A stretch of 64,000 nt of DNA from Caballeronia sp. LZ062. GTDB lineage: Bacteria > Pseudomonadota > Gammaproteobacteria > Burkholderiales > Burkholderiaceae. The stretch covers positions 558,001 through 622,000 of the forward strand of contig NZ_JARTWB010000002.1 of the NCBI RefSeq assembly GCF_031450785.1, read 5' to 3'. The position numbers were made by a program, and so were the translations under genes. This document shows, in pieces, positions 16,350 to 26,366 of this stretch; within the stretch, counting starts at the first letter, position 1, and each line of letters begins with the position of its first letter. Below the pieces are notes generated by a model, which worked only from the letters and a program-made list of their open reading frames with translations, had not been told where the DNA came from and did not search any database.

Positions 16350-17330
16350 ATGAAGAAAGTGCTTGTGGCTCGTCCTACGTTTCCTGATGTGATCGAGCGC
16401 CTGAAACAGTATTTCGAAGTCGACGTGAACCTCGGCGACGTGCTGCCGCAAGACGAATTCGCGCGCCGTCTCGCCGACAAGGACGGCGCATTCACGGCCG
16501 GCGAGGTGGTCGGCGAGAAGGAACTGGCGGGCGCGCCGAACCTCAAAGCGGTGGCGAACATGGCGGTCGGCTACAACAACTTCGACATGCAGGCGTTCGA
16601 CGCCCACAAGGTGCTCGGCACCAATACGCCGCATGTGCTCAACGAAAGCACGGCCGATTTCGGCTGGGCGCTGATGATGGCGGCGGCGCGCCGCGTCACC
16701 GAGTCGGAGCACTTCCTGCGCGCGGGAAAATGGCAGAAGTGGTCGTTCGATTCGTTTCTCGGCGTCGACGTGTACGGCTCGACGCTCGGCGTGATCGGCA
16801 TGGGACGCATCGGGCAGGCGCTTGCGCGGCGTGCGAGCGGCTTCAACATGCGCGTGATCTATCACAACCGCTCGCGCGTCGCGCCCGAGATCGAGGCGCA
16901 GCTCAATGCGGAGTACGCGTCGAAGGAAGATTTGCTCAAGCGCGCGGATCACGTCGTGCTCGTGCTGCCGTACTCGAAGGAAAGCCACCACACGATCGGC
17001 GCGGCCGAGCTTGCGCTGATGAAGCCAACGGCCACGCTGACGAACATCGCGCGCGGCGGAATCGTCGATGACGCGGCGCTGATCGAAGCGCTGCGCGACA
17101 AGCGCATCGCGGCGGCCGGCATCGACGTGTTCGAAGGCGAGCCGAATCTGAATCCCGGTTTCCTCGCGCTCGAGAACGTCGTGCTCACGCCGCATATCGC
17201 GAGCGCGACCGAGACGACGCGTCGCGCGATGGCGAACCTTGCTGCCGACAATCTGATCGCCGCGTTGGGCCAAGGCCCGCGCGCGGGCAATCCGCCGAAT
17301 CCGATCAACCCTGGCGTGCTCGGCTCATGA
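16350..17330 (+). CDS. 2-hydroxyacid dehydrogenase (glyoxylate/hydroxypyruvate reductase type)
   Basis: 326 residues with a clear TAGGAG ribosome binding site. The D-isomer-specific 2-hydroxyacid dehydrogenase fold is clear: NAD(P)-binding GVIGMGRIGQALARRA, catalytic Arg in NIARGGIVDD, Glu in FEGEPNLNP and His in LTPHIASAT. It is closest in style to GhrB-like glyoxylate/hydroxypyruvate/2-ketogluconate reductases. Its last codons overlap the rmuC start (ATGA). Together with the LUD protein and transporter upstream it might handle a hydroxy acid; that is inference from position. Confidence 0.9.
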   Translation: MKKVLVARPTFPDVIERLKQYFEVDVNLGDVLPQDEFARRLADKDGAFTAGEVVGEKELAGAPNLKAVANMAVGYNNFDMQAFDAHKVLGTNTPHVLNESTADFGWALMMAAARRVTESEHFLRAGKWQKWSFDSFLGVDVYGSTLGVIGMGRIGQALARRASGFNMRVIYHNRSRVAPEIEAQLNAEYASKEDLLKRADHVVLVLPYSKESHHTIGAAELALMKPTATLTNIARGGIVDDAALIEALRDKRIAAAGIDVFEGEPNLNPGFLALENVVLTPHIASATETTRRAMANLAADNLIAALGQGPRAGNPPNPINPGVLGS

Positions 17331-18787
17331 TCGAACTGCTGTACGGCGCAATCGCGTTGCTGGCGGTCGCGCTCGTCGTCGCGTTGGTTGCGCTCGCCGC
17401 GGTCATGCGGCGTGGCGCGCATGTCGATATCGACGAGGAATTCGCCGCGCTCACCGATCGCGTGAACGACATGGGTGAGGCGCATGCACGCGCGCAGGAG
17501 CGGCTCGAACGGGGGCTTCGTGGCGATATCGCGGAACACGCGCGCGTTTCGCGCATGGAATCGCAGGGCGGCTTCTCGCAATTTCATCAGACGCTCGCGA
17601 CGCAATTGGCGAGCACGTCCAGCGTGCAGAACGCACAGTTCGACGCCCTGGCGCAGCAGCTCGCGCAGCAAAGCCAGCAGGCGCGCGAGGACCAGGGCAA
17701 CGCGCTGAAGCGCTTCGCCGATTCCATGACGCTGCATCTCGCGCAGCTTTCCGAAGCCAACGACCGGCGCCTGACGGAAGTCCGCGCGACGCTGGAAGCG
17801 CGTCTGAAGGACATCGAAGCGAACAACGCCGCGAAACTCGACGAAATGCGCCGCACCGTGGACGAGAAACTGCACGCGACGCTGGAGCAGCGGCTCGGCG
17901 AGTCGTTCCGGCTCGTGTCGGAGAGGCTGGAGCAGGTGCATCGCGGGCTGGGGGAAATGCAGTCGCTGGCCGCGGGCGTCGGCGATCTGAAGAAGGTGCT
18001 CACCAACGTCAAGACGCGCGGCATCTGGGGCGAGGTGCAGCTCGAATCGCTGCTGGAGCAGTTGCTCACGCCCGATCAGTACGCCAAGAACGTCGCGACG
18101 GTGCCGAACAGCAACGAACGCGTCGAGTTCGCGATCAAGCTGCCGGGGCGGCATGACGCGCCGGGTATCGCCGGTTCATCGGGCGATGTGGCTACGCCGG
18201 TGTGGTTGCCCATCGACGCCAAGTTTCCGCGCGAAGACTACGAGCGTCTTATCGACGCGCAGGAGCGCGCCGATCCTGTCGCGGTCGAAGAAGCGTCGCG
18301 CGCACTCGAAGGGCGTTTGCGCGCCGAGGCGCGGGCGATCGCGCAGAAGTACGTCGCGCCGCCTTACACGACCGACTTCGCGTTGCTCTTTCTGCCGACC
18401 GAAGGCTTGTACGCCGAAGTGCTGCGTCGTCCGGGCCTGAGCGACTTCTTACAGCGCGAGTATCGCGTGAGCGTGGCCGGCCCGACGACGCTCACCGCGC
18501 TGCTCAACAGTTTGCAAATGGGATTCCGGACGCTCGCCATCGAGAAGCGGTCGAGCGAAGTCTGGCAGGTGCTCGGCGCGGTAAAGACGGAGTTCGGCAA
18601 GTTCGGCGACGTGCTCGCGCGCACGAAGGCGCAACTTGAAACCGTCACGCGGTCGATCGAAGCGGCGCAGACGCGCACGCGTCAGATGGGCAAGCGCCTG
18701 CGCGACGTCGAGGCGCTGCCGCACGAAAAGGCGGCGGGCGTGCTGGGCGATCTGTCGTCCTCACCCGAAAGCGACGACGACTTGTGA
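17327..18787 (+). CDS. rmuC: DNA recombination protein RmuC
   Basis: 486 residues. An N-terminal membrane helix (LLYGAIALLAVALVVALVAL) is followed by a long coiled-coil region (about 40-210) and the RmuC domain, a PD-(D/E)XK-like nuclease fold: GVGDLKKVLTNVKTRGIWGE, ESLLEQLLTPDQY, LPIDAKFPREDYERL and TDFALLFLPTEGLY. RmuC limits recombination at inverted repeats in Escherichia coli. It overlaps the dehydrogenase by four bases and converges on the acetyltransferase gene eight bases further on. Confidence 0.94.
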   Translation: MIELLYGAIALLAVALVVALVALAAVMRRGAHVDIDEEFAALTDRVNDMGEAHARAQERLERGLRGDIAEHARVSRMESQGGFSQFHQTLATQLASTSSVQNAQFDALAQQLAQQSQQAREDQGNALKRFADSMTLHLAQLSEANDRRLTEVRATLEARLKDIEANNAAKLDEMRRTVDEKLHATLEQRLGESFRLVSERLEQVHRGLGEMQSLAAGVGDLKKVLTNVKTRGIWGEVQLESLLEQLLTPDQYAKNVATVPNSNERVEFAIKLPGRHDAPGIAGSSGDVATPVWLPIDAKFPREDYERLIDAQERADPVAVEEASRALEGRLRAEARAIAQKYVAPPYTTDFALLFLPTEGLYAEVLRRPGLSDFLQREYRVSVAGPTTLTALLNSLQMGFRTLAIEKRSSEVWQVLGAVKTEFGKFGDVLARTKAQLETVTRSIEAAQTRTRQMGKRLRDVEALPHEKAAGVLGDLSSSPESDDDL

Positions 18788-18794
18788 AGCGCGC

Positions 18795-19283
18795 TCAACC
18801 CGCGCCGTTCGCGAGACGATCCAGCGAATCGCCGGTGATGCGCACGACGCGCCAGTCCGGCAGCACGGTCGCGTCCATCTTCTCGTAGAAGTCGATGGCG
18901 TTCTGATTCCAGTCCAGCACCGACCATTCGAAGCGTCCGCACTGGCGCTCGACAGCGAGCGCGGCCAGTTTCTTCAGCATCATCGTGCCGACGCCGCTTC
19001 CGCGCAGCGCCGGGCGCACGTAGAGGTCTTCGAGATACAGACCGCGCTTGCCGAGAAACGTCGAGAAGTTGTGGAAGAAGAGGGCATAGCCGACGACTTC
19101 GCCCGCCTGTTCGGCGACGAGCGCCTCCGCCGCCGGGCGCGCGCCGAAGAGCGCGTCGCGCAAGCCGTCTTCCGTCGCGACGAAGAGGTGCGTGAGCTTT
19201 TCGAACTCCGCGAGTTCGCGCATCAGGCCGACAATCGCGCCGGTATCGGCGGGCGCGGCCGGACGAATCGACGCGGCGCTCAT
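18795..19283 (-). CDS. GNAT-family N-acetyltransferase
   Basis: 162 residues. The acetyl-CoA binding region is plain: LYLEDLYVRPALRGSGVGTMMLKKLA, followed by a beta strand CGRFEWSVLDWNQNAIDFYE. This resembles diamine or small-molecule acetyltransferases of the YhfO/SpeG-like group; the substrate is unknown. Its ATG overlaps the end of the small membrane protein gene upstream by four bases, so the pair is coupled at the end of the molybdenum-cofactor group. Confidence 0.88.
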   Translation of the reverse strand: MSAASIRPAAPADTGAIVGLMRELAEFEKLTHLFVATEDGLRDALFGARPAAEALVAEQAGEVVGYALFFHNFSTFLGKRGLYLEDLYVRPALRGSGVGTMMLKKLAALAVERQCGRFEWSVLDWNQNAIDFYEKMDATVLPDWRVVRITGDSLDRLANGAG

Positions 19284-19555
19284 GCTTCTTCCGGTGCGTC
19301 GGACAGCACAATTTCGATGCCGCCGAAGCGCGACGCCACCCAGTTATAGGCGTGGCACGCAATCCACAGCAGGACGAAGCCGAGGATCGCGTTGAGCAAG
19401 AGCGCGCTCGTGACCGTGCTCACTTCGACCGAGCCGTAGCGCACGAATGCGACAACCACGCCGAGCAGCACGATGGGCACGCTGAACGTCAGGTAGACGA
19501 GAATCAGCGCCTTGGCCGTCTGTCCCGGTGCAATGGATGAGATCTGCTTTTTCAT
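19280..19555 (-). CDS. small membrane protein (DUF3566-like)
   Basis: 91 residues from MKKQISSIAPGQTAKAL; two transmembrane helices (ALILVYLTFSVPIVLLGVVV and LLLNAILGFVLLWIACHAYN) are joined by a short loop, and the C-terminus (RFGGIEIVLSD) is hydrophilic. The layout is like DUF3566 transmembrane proteins, function unknown. The frame is open further upstream to an ATG at 19612; neither start has a strong ribosome binding site, and 19555 gives the usual short basic N-terminus. It is coupled to the acetyltransferase. Confidence 0.75.
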   Translation of the reverse strand: MKKQISSIAPGQTAKALILVYLTFSVPIVLLGVVVAFVRYGSVEVSTVTSALLLNAILGFVLLWIACHAYNWVASRFGGIEIVLSDAPEEA

Positions 19556-19632
19556 GGGAGGAGAGCCCCGTCTGTCGATAGTTGGAATGTGGGTCGCCGC
19601 GGCTTCGCGCATGGTTGGGTCGCTGTGAGTTG

Positions 19633-20937
19633 TCAGATAAGGCCGTCGAACGGCACGATGTTCACTTCGTCGCCCGCGTCGATATCGGCGCGGTCGTGTT
19701 CGAGCACGATGAAACAGTTTGCCTCGCTCATCGAACTCAGCACGCCCGAACCTTGCGGGCCGGTCGTGACGACACTCCAGCGCCCCGCGCCGTCGCGGGT
19801 GGCGATGCCGCGCTGGAACTCGGTGCGGCCTGGGCGTTTTCTGATGGGTGCAGCGGAGCGCGCGCGAATCACCGTCGGTTCTTGCCGCGTCGCGCCGGAC
19901 ATAGCGATCAGCGCCTCGCGCACGATGAAATAGAACGTCGCCATGACCGCGACCGGGTTGCCCGGCAAGCCGAAGAAGAGCGCGGACTTGCCCATGCCCG
20001 CGCGCGGACCGGACCACAGCCGGCCGAATGCGAGTGGCCGCCCGGGGCGCATGGCGATTTTCCAGAACGCGACGTCGCCGAGCGAGTTCATCAGTTCGCG
20101 CGTGAAGTCGGCGTCGCCGACCGAGACGCCGCCCGAACTGACGACCACGTCCGCCGCTTCGGTCGCCTCGCGCAACGCTTTTTCGAGCGACGCGCGGTCG
20201 TCGCGGACGATGCCGAGATCCACGGTTTCGACGCCGAGCCGGCGCAGCATCGCGAAAAGCGTGTAGCGGTTGCTGTCGTAAAGCGTGCCCGGCGTCAGCG
20301 GTTCGCCGACGGCGCGTAGCTCATCGCCCGTGGAGAAGAACGCGACGACGAGCCGTTTCTGCACATTCACTTCGGCGATGCCGAGCGACGCCAGCAAGCC
20401 GAGATCCGACGCCCGCACGACGCGGCCCGCGCGCAACGCGGGTTTGCCGCGCGCGAGATCTTCGCCCGACAGCCGCCGGTTCTGGCCCACGCGGACGGCG
20501 TCGGCGGCGAAGCAGATGGCGTCGCCTTCGCGCGTGACGAGTTCCTGCGGCACGACGGTGTCGCAGCCCTCGGGCATCAACGCGCCGGTCATGATGCGCA
20601 CGCATTCGCCTGCGGCCGGTTGCCCGGCGAACGGCCGTCCGGCGAGCGCCGCGCCCGCGACGTTCAGCGTCAAAGACTGCTTGGCCGACGACAGCGCCGC
20701 GCCGGAAAACGCGTAGCCGTCCATCGCGGAGTTGTCGAAGGCGGGGACGTCGATGGGCGAGGTCACGTCCTCTGCGAGCACGCGGTTCAGCGCATCGAAG
20801 AGTCCGACGCGCTCGACGCGCTCCGCCCGCCCGCGCGGCATCGCCCATTGACGCACGATTTCCTGCGCGGCCTCGACGGGCAACGCGTCTGGATCGTAGT
20901 GAGCGACGCAACCGGACAGTGGCTTCAACGTGGTCAT
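19633..20937 (-). CDS. moeA: molybdopterin molybdenumtransferase MoeA
   Basis: 434 residues from MTTLKPLSGCVAHYD. MoeA inserts molybdate into adenylated molybdopterin. Visible blocks are the N-terminal VPAFDNSAMDGYAF, GECVRIMTGALMPEGCDTVVPQE region, the molybdopterin-binding VVSSGGVSVGDADFTRE and FGLPGNPVAVMATFY. Length is a little above the 411 residues of the Escherichia coli protein. It follows mobA and moaA on the same strand. A longer frame to 21018 is low-quality coding sequence. Confidence 0.95.
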   Translation of the reverse strand: MTTLKPLSGCVAHYDPDALPVEAAQEIVRQWAMPRGRAERVERVGLFDALNRVLAEDVTSPIDVPAFDNSAMDGYAFSGAALSSAKQSLTLNVAGAALAGRPFAGQPAAGECVRIMTGALMPEGCDTVVPQELVTREGDAICFAADAVRVGQNRRLSGEDLARGKPALRAGRVVRASDLGLLASLGIAEVNVQKRLVVAFFSTGDELRAVGEPLTPGTLYDSNRYTLFAMLRRLGVETVDLGIVRDDRASLEKALREATEAADVVVSSGGVSVGDADFTRELMNSLGDVAFWKIAMRPGRPLAFGRLWSGPRAGMGKSALFFGLPGNPVAVMATFYFIVREALIAMSGATRQEPTVIRARSAAPIRKRPGRTEFQRGIATRDGAGRWSVVTTGPQGSGVLSSMSEANCFIVLEHDRADIDAGDEVNIVPFDGLI

Positions 20938-21041
20938 GAACAGGGGTGAGGCGCGCTCTGCGCCGGGCGAGGAAGCGGCAAAGGCCGCGTGACGAAAGGC
21001 CGCCGGAGGCTGGCGCAACGCTGTGCGAGCGCCGGTAGCTT

Positions 21042-21671
21042 CTACCGGCGCTCCAGCTCGGCTAGCTGGCGTAAATCATTGATATTGTAAAACGCTCGAT
21101 CATCGTGAAATGGCACTTGCACCGCCTTGTGGCGCGCGTACCACGCGCGCACCTTCCGTTCGCCGGACGCGAGCCGGGCGTCGAGATCGTCGGCAAGTGA
21201 GGTGCGCACGAGCGCGAAGACCGGATGCGCGATGCGCTCCCCGCACGGTTCGATCGTCGCGGCATACGCGATGTCGGCGCGTTCGGCGTCGAGCGCTTCG
21301 CCGAGCATGTGGCCGAGCCGTTGATCGACGAATGGAGCGTCGCACGGCGCAAGCAGCACGAATTCGGTCTGCGCTGCGCGCAGCGCCGCGGCGATGCCTG
21401 CGAGCGGTCCGGGGTAGTCGCCGAGCGCGTCCACGATTACGCGGGCGCCGAACGGCGCGGCAAGTGCCGAATATGCCTCGATGTTTCGATTGGCGCTGAT
21501 CAGCATGGCGCTCGCTTGCGGCGCGAGGCAGCGCAGCACATGAAGCGCGAGCGGTTCGCCGCGGAACGGCTGCATGCCTTTGTCGACGCCGCCCATGCGC
21601 GACCCTTGCCCGCCCGCGAGCACGAGCCCGGTGACGTTCGATGCCGACGCGGCGCGCGCAGTTGCATTCAC
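21042..21671 (-). CDS. mobA: molybdenum cofactor guanylyltransferase MobA
   Basis: 209 residues. It attaches GMP to molybdopterin to form the bis-MGD cofactor. The nucleotide-binding signature LVLAGGQGSRMGGVDKGMQ is near the N-terminus, DALGDYPGPLAGIAAALR and LLAPCDAPFVDQRLG (metal-binding Asp) follow. It lies 15 bases after moaA and 104 bases before moeA, all on one strand, so the cofactor genes are probably one transcript. The product implies a bis-MGD enzyme such as a formate dehydrogenase or nitrate reductase elsewhere. Confidence 0.95.
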   Translation of the reverse strand: MNATARAASASNVTGLVLAGGQGSRMGGVDKGMQPFRGEPLALHVLRCLAPQASAMLISANRNIEAYSALAAPFGARVIVDALGDYPGPLAGIAAALRAAQTEFVLLAPCDAPFVDQRLGHMLGEALDAERADIAYAATIEPCGERIAHPVFALVRTSLADDLDARLASGERKVRAWYARHKAVQVPFHDDRAFYNINDLRQLAELERR

Positions 21672-21686
21672 GTGCGATGCGTCCAG

Positions 21687-22793
21687 TCAGCCGCCGATGT
21701 ACGACATTTCCACGCGCGGACCGTCTTCCCGCGAGGCCGCCGACGCGCTGCCGCGCAACTGCGAGTAGCGGTCGCCGCGCGCTTCCCAGATACGGGCGAC
21801 GGCGGTGGCCACGTCGTCATCGCTTGCGCCGCCGCGAATGAGCGCGCGAAGATCGTGGCCCGAGGTGGCGAAGAGGCACAGATACAGCTTACCTTCCGTG
21901 GAAAGCCGCGCGCGGGTGCACGAGCCGCAGAAAGCCCGCGTCACGCTCGAGATCACGCCGATTTCGCCGCTTCCATCGCGATAACCCCAGCGTTGCGCGG
22001 TCTCGGCGGCGGTGTGCGCTTCCAGTGGCGCGAGCGGGAAGTGCGCGGCGATCCGCTCGACCACCTGCGCGGACGGCAGCACTTCGTCCATGTTCCAGCC
22101 GTTGGACGCGCCGACATCCATGTATTCGATGAAGCGCAGAACGACGCCGCTGCCTTTGAAGTGGCGCGCCATCGGCACGATTTCCTGATCGTTTGTGCCA
22201 CGTTTGACGACCATGTTGACCTTGACCGGCGCGAGACCGGCTGCCTGCGCCGCCGCGATGCCGTCCAGCACGTCGGCCACGGCGAAGTCGGCGTCGTTCA
22301 TGCGGCGGAAGAGGGCGTCGTCGAGCGCGTCGAGGCTAACCGTCACGCGTGAAAGGCCCGCGTCCTTCAGCGATTGAGCCTTGCGTGCGAGCAGCGATCC
22401 GTTGGTGGTGAGCGTGATGTCGAGCGGCCGGCCCTGCGGTGTGCGCAGTTTTGCGAGCCGGTCGATCAGGAATTCGATGTTTTTGCGCAGAAGCGGCTCG
22501 CCGCCCGTGAGCCGGATCTTCTCGACGCCGTGCGCGACGAACACGCGCGCGAGCCGTTCGATTTCCTCGAACGACAGCAGCGCGGAATGCGGCAGGAACG
22601 GGTAGTCCTTGTCGAACACGTCGCGCGGCATGCAGTAGACGCAGCGGAAGTTGCAGCGATCCGTGACCGAGATGCGCAAGTCGCGCAAGGGGCGTGCGAG
22701 CGTGTCCGTCAGCAAGCCGGATGGCGCTGCGGCGGCGCCGGAGAAATCCGGGATCGCGCTGACATCGGCTAACGGAATGATGCGTCGGGACAT
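21687..22793 (-). CDS. moaA: GTP 3',8-cyclase MoaA
   Basis: 368 residues. Radical-SAM enzyme making the first molybdopterin intermediate from GTP. The N-terminal SAM cluster is C47-x3-C51-x2-C54 ([12 protein letters not shown]). A second 4Fe-4S cluster is bound near the C-terminus by [11 protein letters not shown] and LYLCLF. The protein ends in a GG pair needed for activity. The start at 22793 gives [11 protein letters not shown]; an extension to 22832 is possible but less likely. It heads the moaA-mobA-moeA group. Confidence 0.96.
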   Translation of the reverse strand: MSRRIIPLADVSAIPDFSGAAAAPSGLLTDTLARPLRDLRISVTDRCNFRCVYCMPRDVFDKDYPFLPHSALLSFEEIERLARVFVAHGVEKIRLTGGEPLLRKNIEFLIDRLAKLRTPQGRPLDITLTTNGSLLARKAQSLKDAGLSRVTVSLDALDDALFRRMNDADFAVADVLDGIAAAQAAGLAPVKVNMVVKRGTNDQEIVPMARHFKGSGVVLRFIEYMDVGASNGWNMDEVLPSAQVVERIAAHFPLAPLEAHTAAETAQRWGYRDGSGEIGVISSVTRAFCGSCTRARLSTEGKLYLCLFATSGHDLRALIRGGASDDDVATAVARIWEARGDRYSQLRGSASAASREDGPRVEMSYIGG

Positions 22794-22906
22794 GGTTGCT
22801 CGGAGCTTCGGTCGAATAGGCAAGCAGCCCATTTTAGCGGAAGCGCGCGAATCCGGCCGGGCGCGGCGGGGCTCGCTGGGCCGGGCTTTCCACTACTGCT
22901 CCAAGA

Positions 22907-22941
22907 AAAAACGCCATCGACTCGGCGTCGATGGCGTTTTT
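22907..22941. terminator. intrinsic terminator of rne
   Basis: AAAAACGCCATCGAC (22907-22921) and GTCGATGGCGTTTTT (22927-22941) form a perfect 15-bp stem with a 5-base loop. T and A tracts make it work in both directions. It ends rne and separates it from moaA. Confidence 0.9.
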
Positions 22942-22985
22942 GCGTGCTGCTTCGCGCGGCCTCGACAACAAGGCCGCGCGCCCGG

Positions 22986-25900
22986 TCAATGCGCGCTCTT
23001 GCCAGTTTCCACTTGCTGCATCGGCGCGGTATCGAGCGGCGGGAGCGGCTTGCGCTCGCGCGGCGCGCGCATCGGCGCCGGTTCCTGCGCGGCGGCGGCG
23101 TTGGCCGCGCGCAGCTTGTCGGCGTCCGTGTTCACCCAGACGAGGCCGGCGGTGTCGAGCATCGGCTTCAACGCGTCCGTTCCCGTCGACGATGCGGCGG
23201 GCGTCGGCTGCGTCGCGGCAGGCTTCACCGGTTCGGAGACGACAGGCTCGGGCGTTGGCTGCGTCGTCGCTTCGGGCTGCGCGACAGGCGTGGCTTCCGT
23301 CTGAATCGGCTCCACCGCGGTTGCAGCCGGCGTCGAAGCGATCGCGGCGGTCTTCACCGGCTCGGACACTTCGGGTGCTGCCGGTGCTGCCGGTGCCGTT
23401 TCGGTGTGGCTCGCGGCTTCGACAGCCTTCGGCGCGTCCTCGGCGACGGGCGCGAACGGATCGGCCGGCTTCGTTTCCGCAACCTTCTGCGACGGCCCGA
23501 ACGGGTTCTCCACGGCCGGCGCCGCTGCGGGCTTCGCGAAGATATCGGGCGCGGGCTGCAAATTCGCCTTTGCTTCGACCTTCGGTTCTTCCTTCGCCTC
23601 GTCCTTCGCCTCTTCCTTCACTTCGGACGGCTCGGCTTGTGCAGCTTGTACGGCTTGCACCGGCTCCGCTTCGCGGCTTTGCGCGGCCTCGGACTCGACC
23701 GCGACCGGACGCGGTTCACGGCGAGCGGCGGCTTCCTGCGCAGCTTCGGCGTCGAAGACACCGGCTTGCGCGGACGTGCTTTCGGCTGCACCTTCGGCTT
23801 CCGCCACATCGGCGGCGTGGTTCACGGTCATGCCTTCTTCATCGCGATCACGACGGCCGCCACGGCGACCACGGCGACGACGACGGCGCTCTTCGCCTTC
23901 ACGTGCGGCTGCGGCCTGATCGGCAGAAAGCGCATCGACGTCTTGCTGCAAAGCGTCGGCATTGAGCGGCGTGGTGTCCGCGATATCCGATGCTGCCGTC
24001 TCGCCCTGCGTCAATGCCTCGACGGCGGCTTCCGGCTGCGGCTTGCGACGCTCGCCGCGTTCCGCGCGCTCGGGGCGTTCTGCACGCTCCGTGCGCTCGC
24101 CACGGTCGGCGCGGTCAGCACGCTCGCCACGGTCAGGACGCTCGCGGCGTTCCTGACGCTCGGCCGCATCCGGACGCGGTGCGCGTTCGGCGCCGCGTTC
24201 CTGGCCGCGATCGCGCGGTTCACGCGCCTCGCGCGGTTCACGGGCTTCGCGCGGTTCGCGGGTTTCACGCGGCTCGCGTGCTTCGCGGGGTTCACGTGCC
24301 TCGCGCGGTTCCCGAGCTTCACGCGGCTCGCGGACTTCGCGCAGTTCACGGCCTTCTCGTCCTTCACGTGCCTCGCGCGGCTCCCGGCCTTCACGCGTGC
24401 CACGCGCTTCGCGATCTTCGCGTCGCGCAGGCTGGCGTGCCGCACCGTTGCCGCCGGTCGTCGCGCCGTTGGCAGCGACGCCTTCACGGCCCGCGCCACT
24501 GCGGCGATTGCGGTTGCGATCGCCGCTGCCCGCACGTTCGCCACGCTCGCCGCGTTCGGCACGCTCGCGCTGCGGACGCGCCGCCGGTTGCGCTTCGACA
24601 GGCGCCGGAGCCGGCTTCACTTCGGGCTGGATGCCGAACAGATTCTTGATCCACGCGATGAAACCGCCGCTCGCCGGCACGGGCACGGGCGCCGGAGCGG
24701 GCGCGGCCTCGACCGGCGCGGGCTTGACGGGCGCGCTCGGCGCGGGCTTCTCGGGCGTGATGCCCTTCACCGCCGCTTCCTGCTTCGGCTTCACTTCTTC
24801 GGCGCGCTTGCTGTAGCCGGTCTCGGATTCGAGTTCGCTCGCCGCTTCGACGGCCATCTTCCACGAGGCGCGCGGATCGTCGAGGCGCGCATCGTCGTGA
24901 CGCAGGCGCTCCAGCTTGTAATGCGGCGTCTCCAGGTGCTTGTTCGGAATCAGAACGACGTTCACCTTGAAGCGCGACTCGATCTTGTTGATTTCCGAGC
25001 GCTTTTCGTTCAGCAGGAAGGCGGTCACTTCGACCGGCACCTGGCAATGAATTGCCGCGGTGTTCTCCTTCATCGCTTCTTCCTGAATGATCCGCAGCAC
25101 TTGCAGCGCGGACGATTCGGTATCGCGGATATGACCCGTGCCGTTGCAGCGCGGGCAGGTGACGTGGCTGCCTTCCGACAGCGCCGGACGCAGCCGCTGA
25201 CGCGACAGCTCCATCAGACCGAAGCGCGAAATCTTGCCCATTTGCACGCGCGCACGGTCGTGCTTGAGCGCGTCTTTCAGGCGCTGCTCGACTTCGCGCT
25301 GGCTCTTGGCCGACTCCATGTCGATGAAGTCGATCACGATGAGGCCGCCCAGATCGCGCAGACGCAACTGGCGCGCGACTTCGTCGGCGGCTTCGAGATT
25401 GGTGCGCGTGGCGGTTTCTTCGATATCCGCGCCCTTGGTGGCGCGAGCCGAGTTCACGTCGATGGCGACGAGCGCCTCGGTGTGATCGATCACGATCGCG
25501 CCGCCCGAGGGCAGCGGCACCGTGCGCGAGTACGCCGTTTCGATCTGATGCTCGATCTGGAAGCGCGAGAAGAGCGGCACGTCGTCGTGATACCGCTTCA
25601 CCTTTTGCAGGTTGTCGGGCATCACGATGTCCATGAAGGCGCGCGCCTGGTCATGGATTTCGGTCGTGTCGATGAGAATTTCGCCGATATCCGGCTGGAA
25701 GTAGTCGCGAATCGCGCGGATGACGAGGCTCGACTCGAGATAAATGAGCATCGGCTGGCCAGCGACGCCGCTTTGCGACGCGGCTTCGATGGCGCGCCAC
25801 AGTTGCATCAGGTAGTTCAGGTCCCACTGCAGCTCTTCCGCCGAACGGCCGATACCGGCCGTGCGCGCGATGATGCTCATGCCTTCCGGCAGTTCGAGCT

Positions 25901-26366
25901 GCGCCATGGTTTCGCGCAGTTCCTGCCGCTCGTCGCCCTCGATTCTGCGCGACACGCCGCCGCCACGCGGGTTGTTCGGCATCAGCACGAGATAGCGGCC
26001 GGCCAGCGAAATGAACGTGGTCAGCGCCGCGCCCTTGTTGCCGCGCTCTTCCTTCTCGACCTGAACGATGAGTTCCTGTCCTTCGCGCAGCGCGTCCTGG
26101 ATGCGTGCGGAGCGCATCTCGACGCCGTCGCGGAAATACTGGCGGGCGACTTCCTTGAACGGCAGAAAGCCGTGGCGGTCTTCGCCGTAGTTGACGAAGC
26201 AGGCTTCGAGCGACGGCTCGATGCGGGTGACGACTCCCTTGTAGATGTTGCCTTTGCGCTGTTCGCGCCCGGCGGTTTCGATGTCGATGTCGATGAGCTT
26301 CTGTCCATCGACGATGGCGACGCGCAGTTCTTCTTGCTGCGTCGCATTGAACAGCATGCGTTTCAT
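22986..26366 (-). CDS. rne: ribonuclease E
   Basis: 1126 residues from [15 protein letters not shown]. The main endoribonuclease of mRNA turnover and the scaffold of the degradosome. The N-terminal half has the S1 domain ([21 protein letters not shown]), the 5'-sensor, the DNase-I-like site with catalytic Asp near 303 ([11 protein letters not shown]) and 345 (VIDFIDME), and the Zn-link [10 protein letters not shown] near 404. The C-terminal half is low-complexity, first Arg/Glu-rich (about 650-800), then Ala/Pro/Glu-rich, as expected for the RNA- and partner-binding arm. It is divergent from rluC, as in Escherichia coli, with a long leader between. Confidence 0.95.
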   Translation of the reverse strand: MKRMLFNATQQEELRVAIVDGQKLIDIDIETAGREQRKGNIYKGVVTRIEPSLEACFVNYGEDRHGFLPFKEVARQYFRDGVEMRSARIQDALREGQELIVQVEKEERGNKGAALTTFISLAGRYLVLMPNNPRGGGVSRRIEGDERQELRETMAQLELPEGMSIIARTAGIGRSAEELQWDLNYLMQLWRAIEAASQSGVAGQPMLIYLESSLVIRAIRDYFQPDIGEILIDTTEIHDQARAFMDIVMPDNLQKVKRYHDDVPLFSRFQIEHQIETAYSRTVPLPSGGAIVIDHTEALVAIDVNSARATKGADIEETATRTNLEAADEVARQLRLRDLGGLIVIDFIDMESAKSQREVEQRLKDALKHDRARVQMGKISRFGLMELSRQRLRPALSEGSHVTCPRCNGTGHIRDTESSALQVLRIIQEEAMKENTAAIHCQVPVEVTAFLLNEKRSEINKIESRFKVNVVLIPNKHLETPHYKLERLRHDDARLDDPRASWKMAVEAASELESETGYSKRAEEVKPKQEAAVKGITPEKPAPSAPVKPAPVEAAPAPAPVPVPASGGFIAWIKNLFGIQPEVKPAPAPVEAQPAARPQRERAERGERGERAGSGDRNRNRRSGAGREGVAANGATTGGNGAARQPARREDREARGTREGREPREAREGREGRELREVREPREAREPREAREPREAREPRETREPREAREPREAREPRDRGQERGAERAPRPDAAERQERRERPDRGERADRADRGERTERAERPERAERGERRKPQPEAAVEALTQGETAASDIADTTPLNADALQQDVDALSADQAAAAREGEERRRRRRGRRGGRRDRDEEGMTVNHAADVAEAEGAAESTSAQAGVFDAEAAQEAAARREPRPVAVESEAAQSREAEPVQAVQAAQAEPSEVKEEAKDEAKEEPKVEAKANLQPAPDIFAKPAAAPAVENPFGPSQKVAETKPADPFAPVAEDAPKAVEAASHTETAPAAPAAPEVSEPVKTAAIASTPAATAVEPIQTEATPVAQPEATTQPTPEPVVSEPVKPAATQPTPAASSTGTDALKPMLDTAGLVWVNTDADKLRAANAAAAQEPAPMRAPRERKPLPPLDTAPMQQVETGKSAH
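24210..24410 (-). repeat. 15-bp coding repeats in rne (EPREA units)
   Basis: A run of about a dozen imperfect 15-base units encodes EPREA, EPRET and EGRE variants at about residues 650-720 of RNase E. The sequence alternates Arg and Glu and would form the arginine-rich RNA-binding part of the C-terminal arm. Third-position differences between units show the array is not a fresh expansion. Confidence 0.85.

Noticed and set aside
22986..26366. EPREA repeats as a mobile or structural DNA repeat
   Set aside because: Units vary at third positions and keep the reading frame, so they are a coding repeat.
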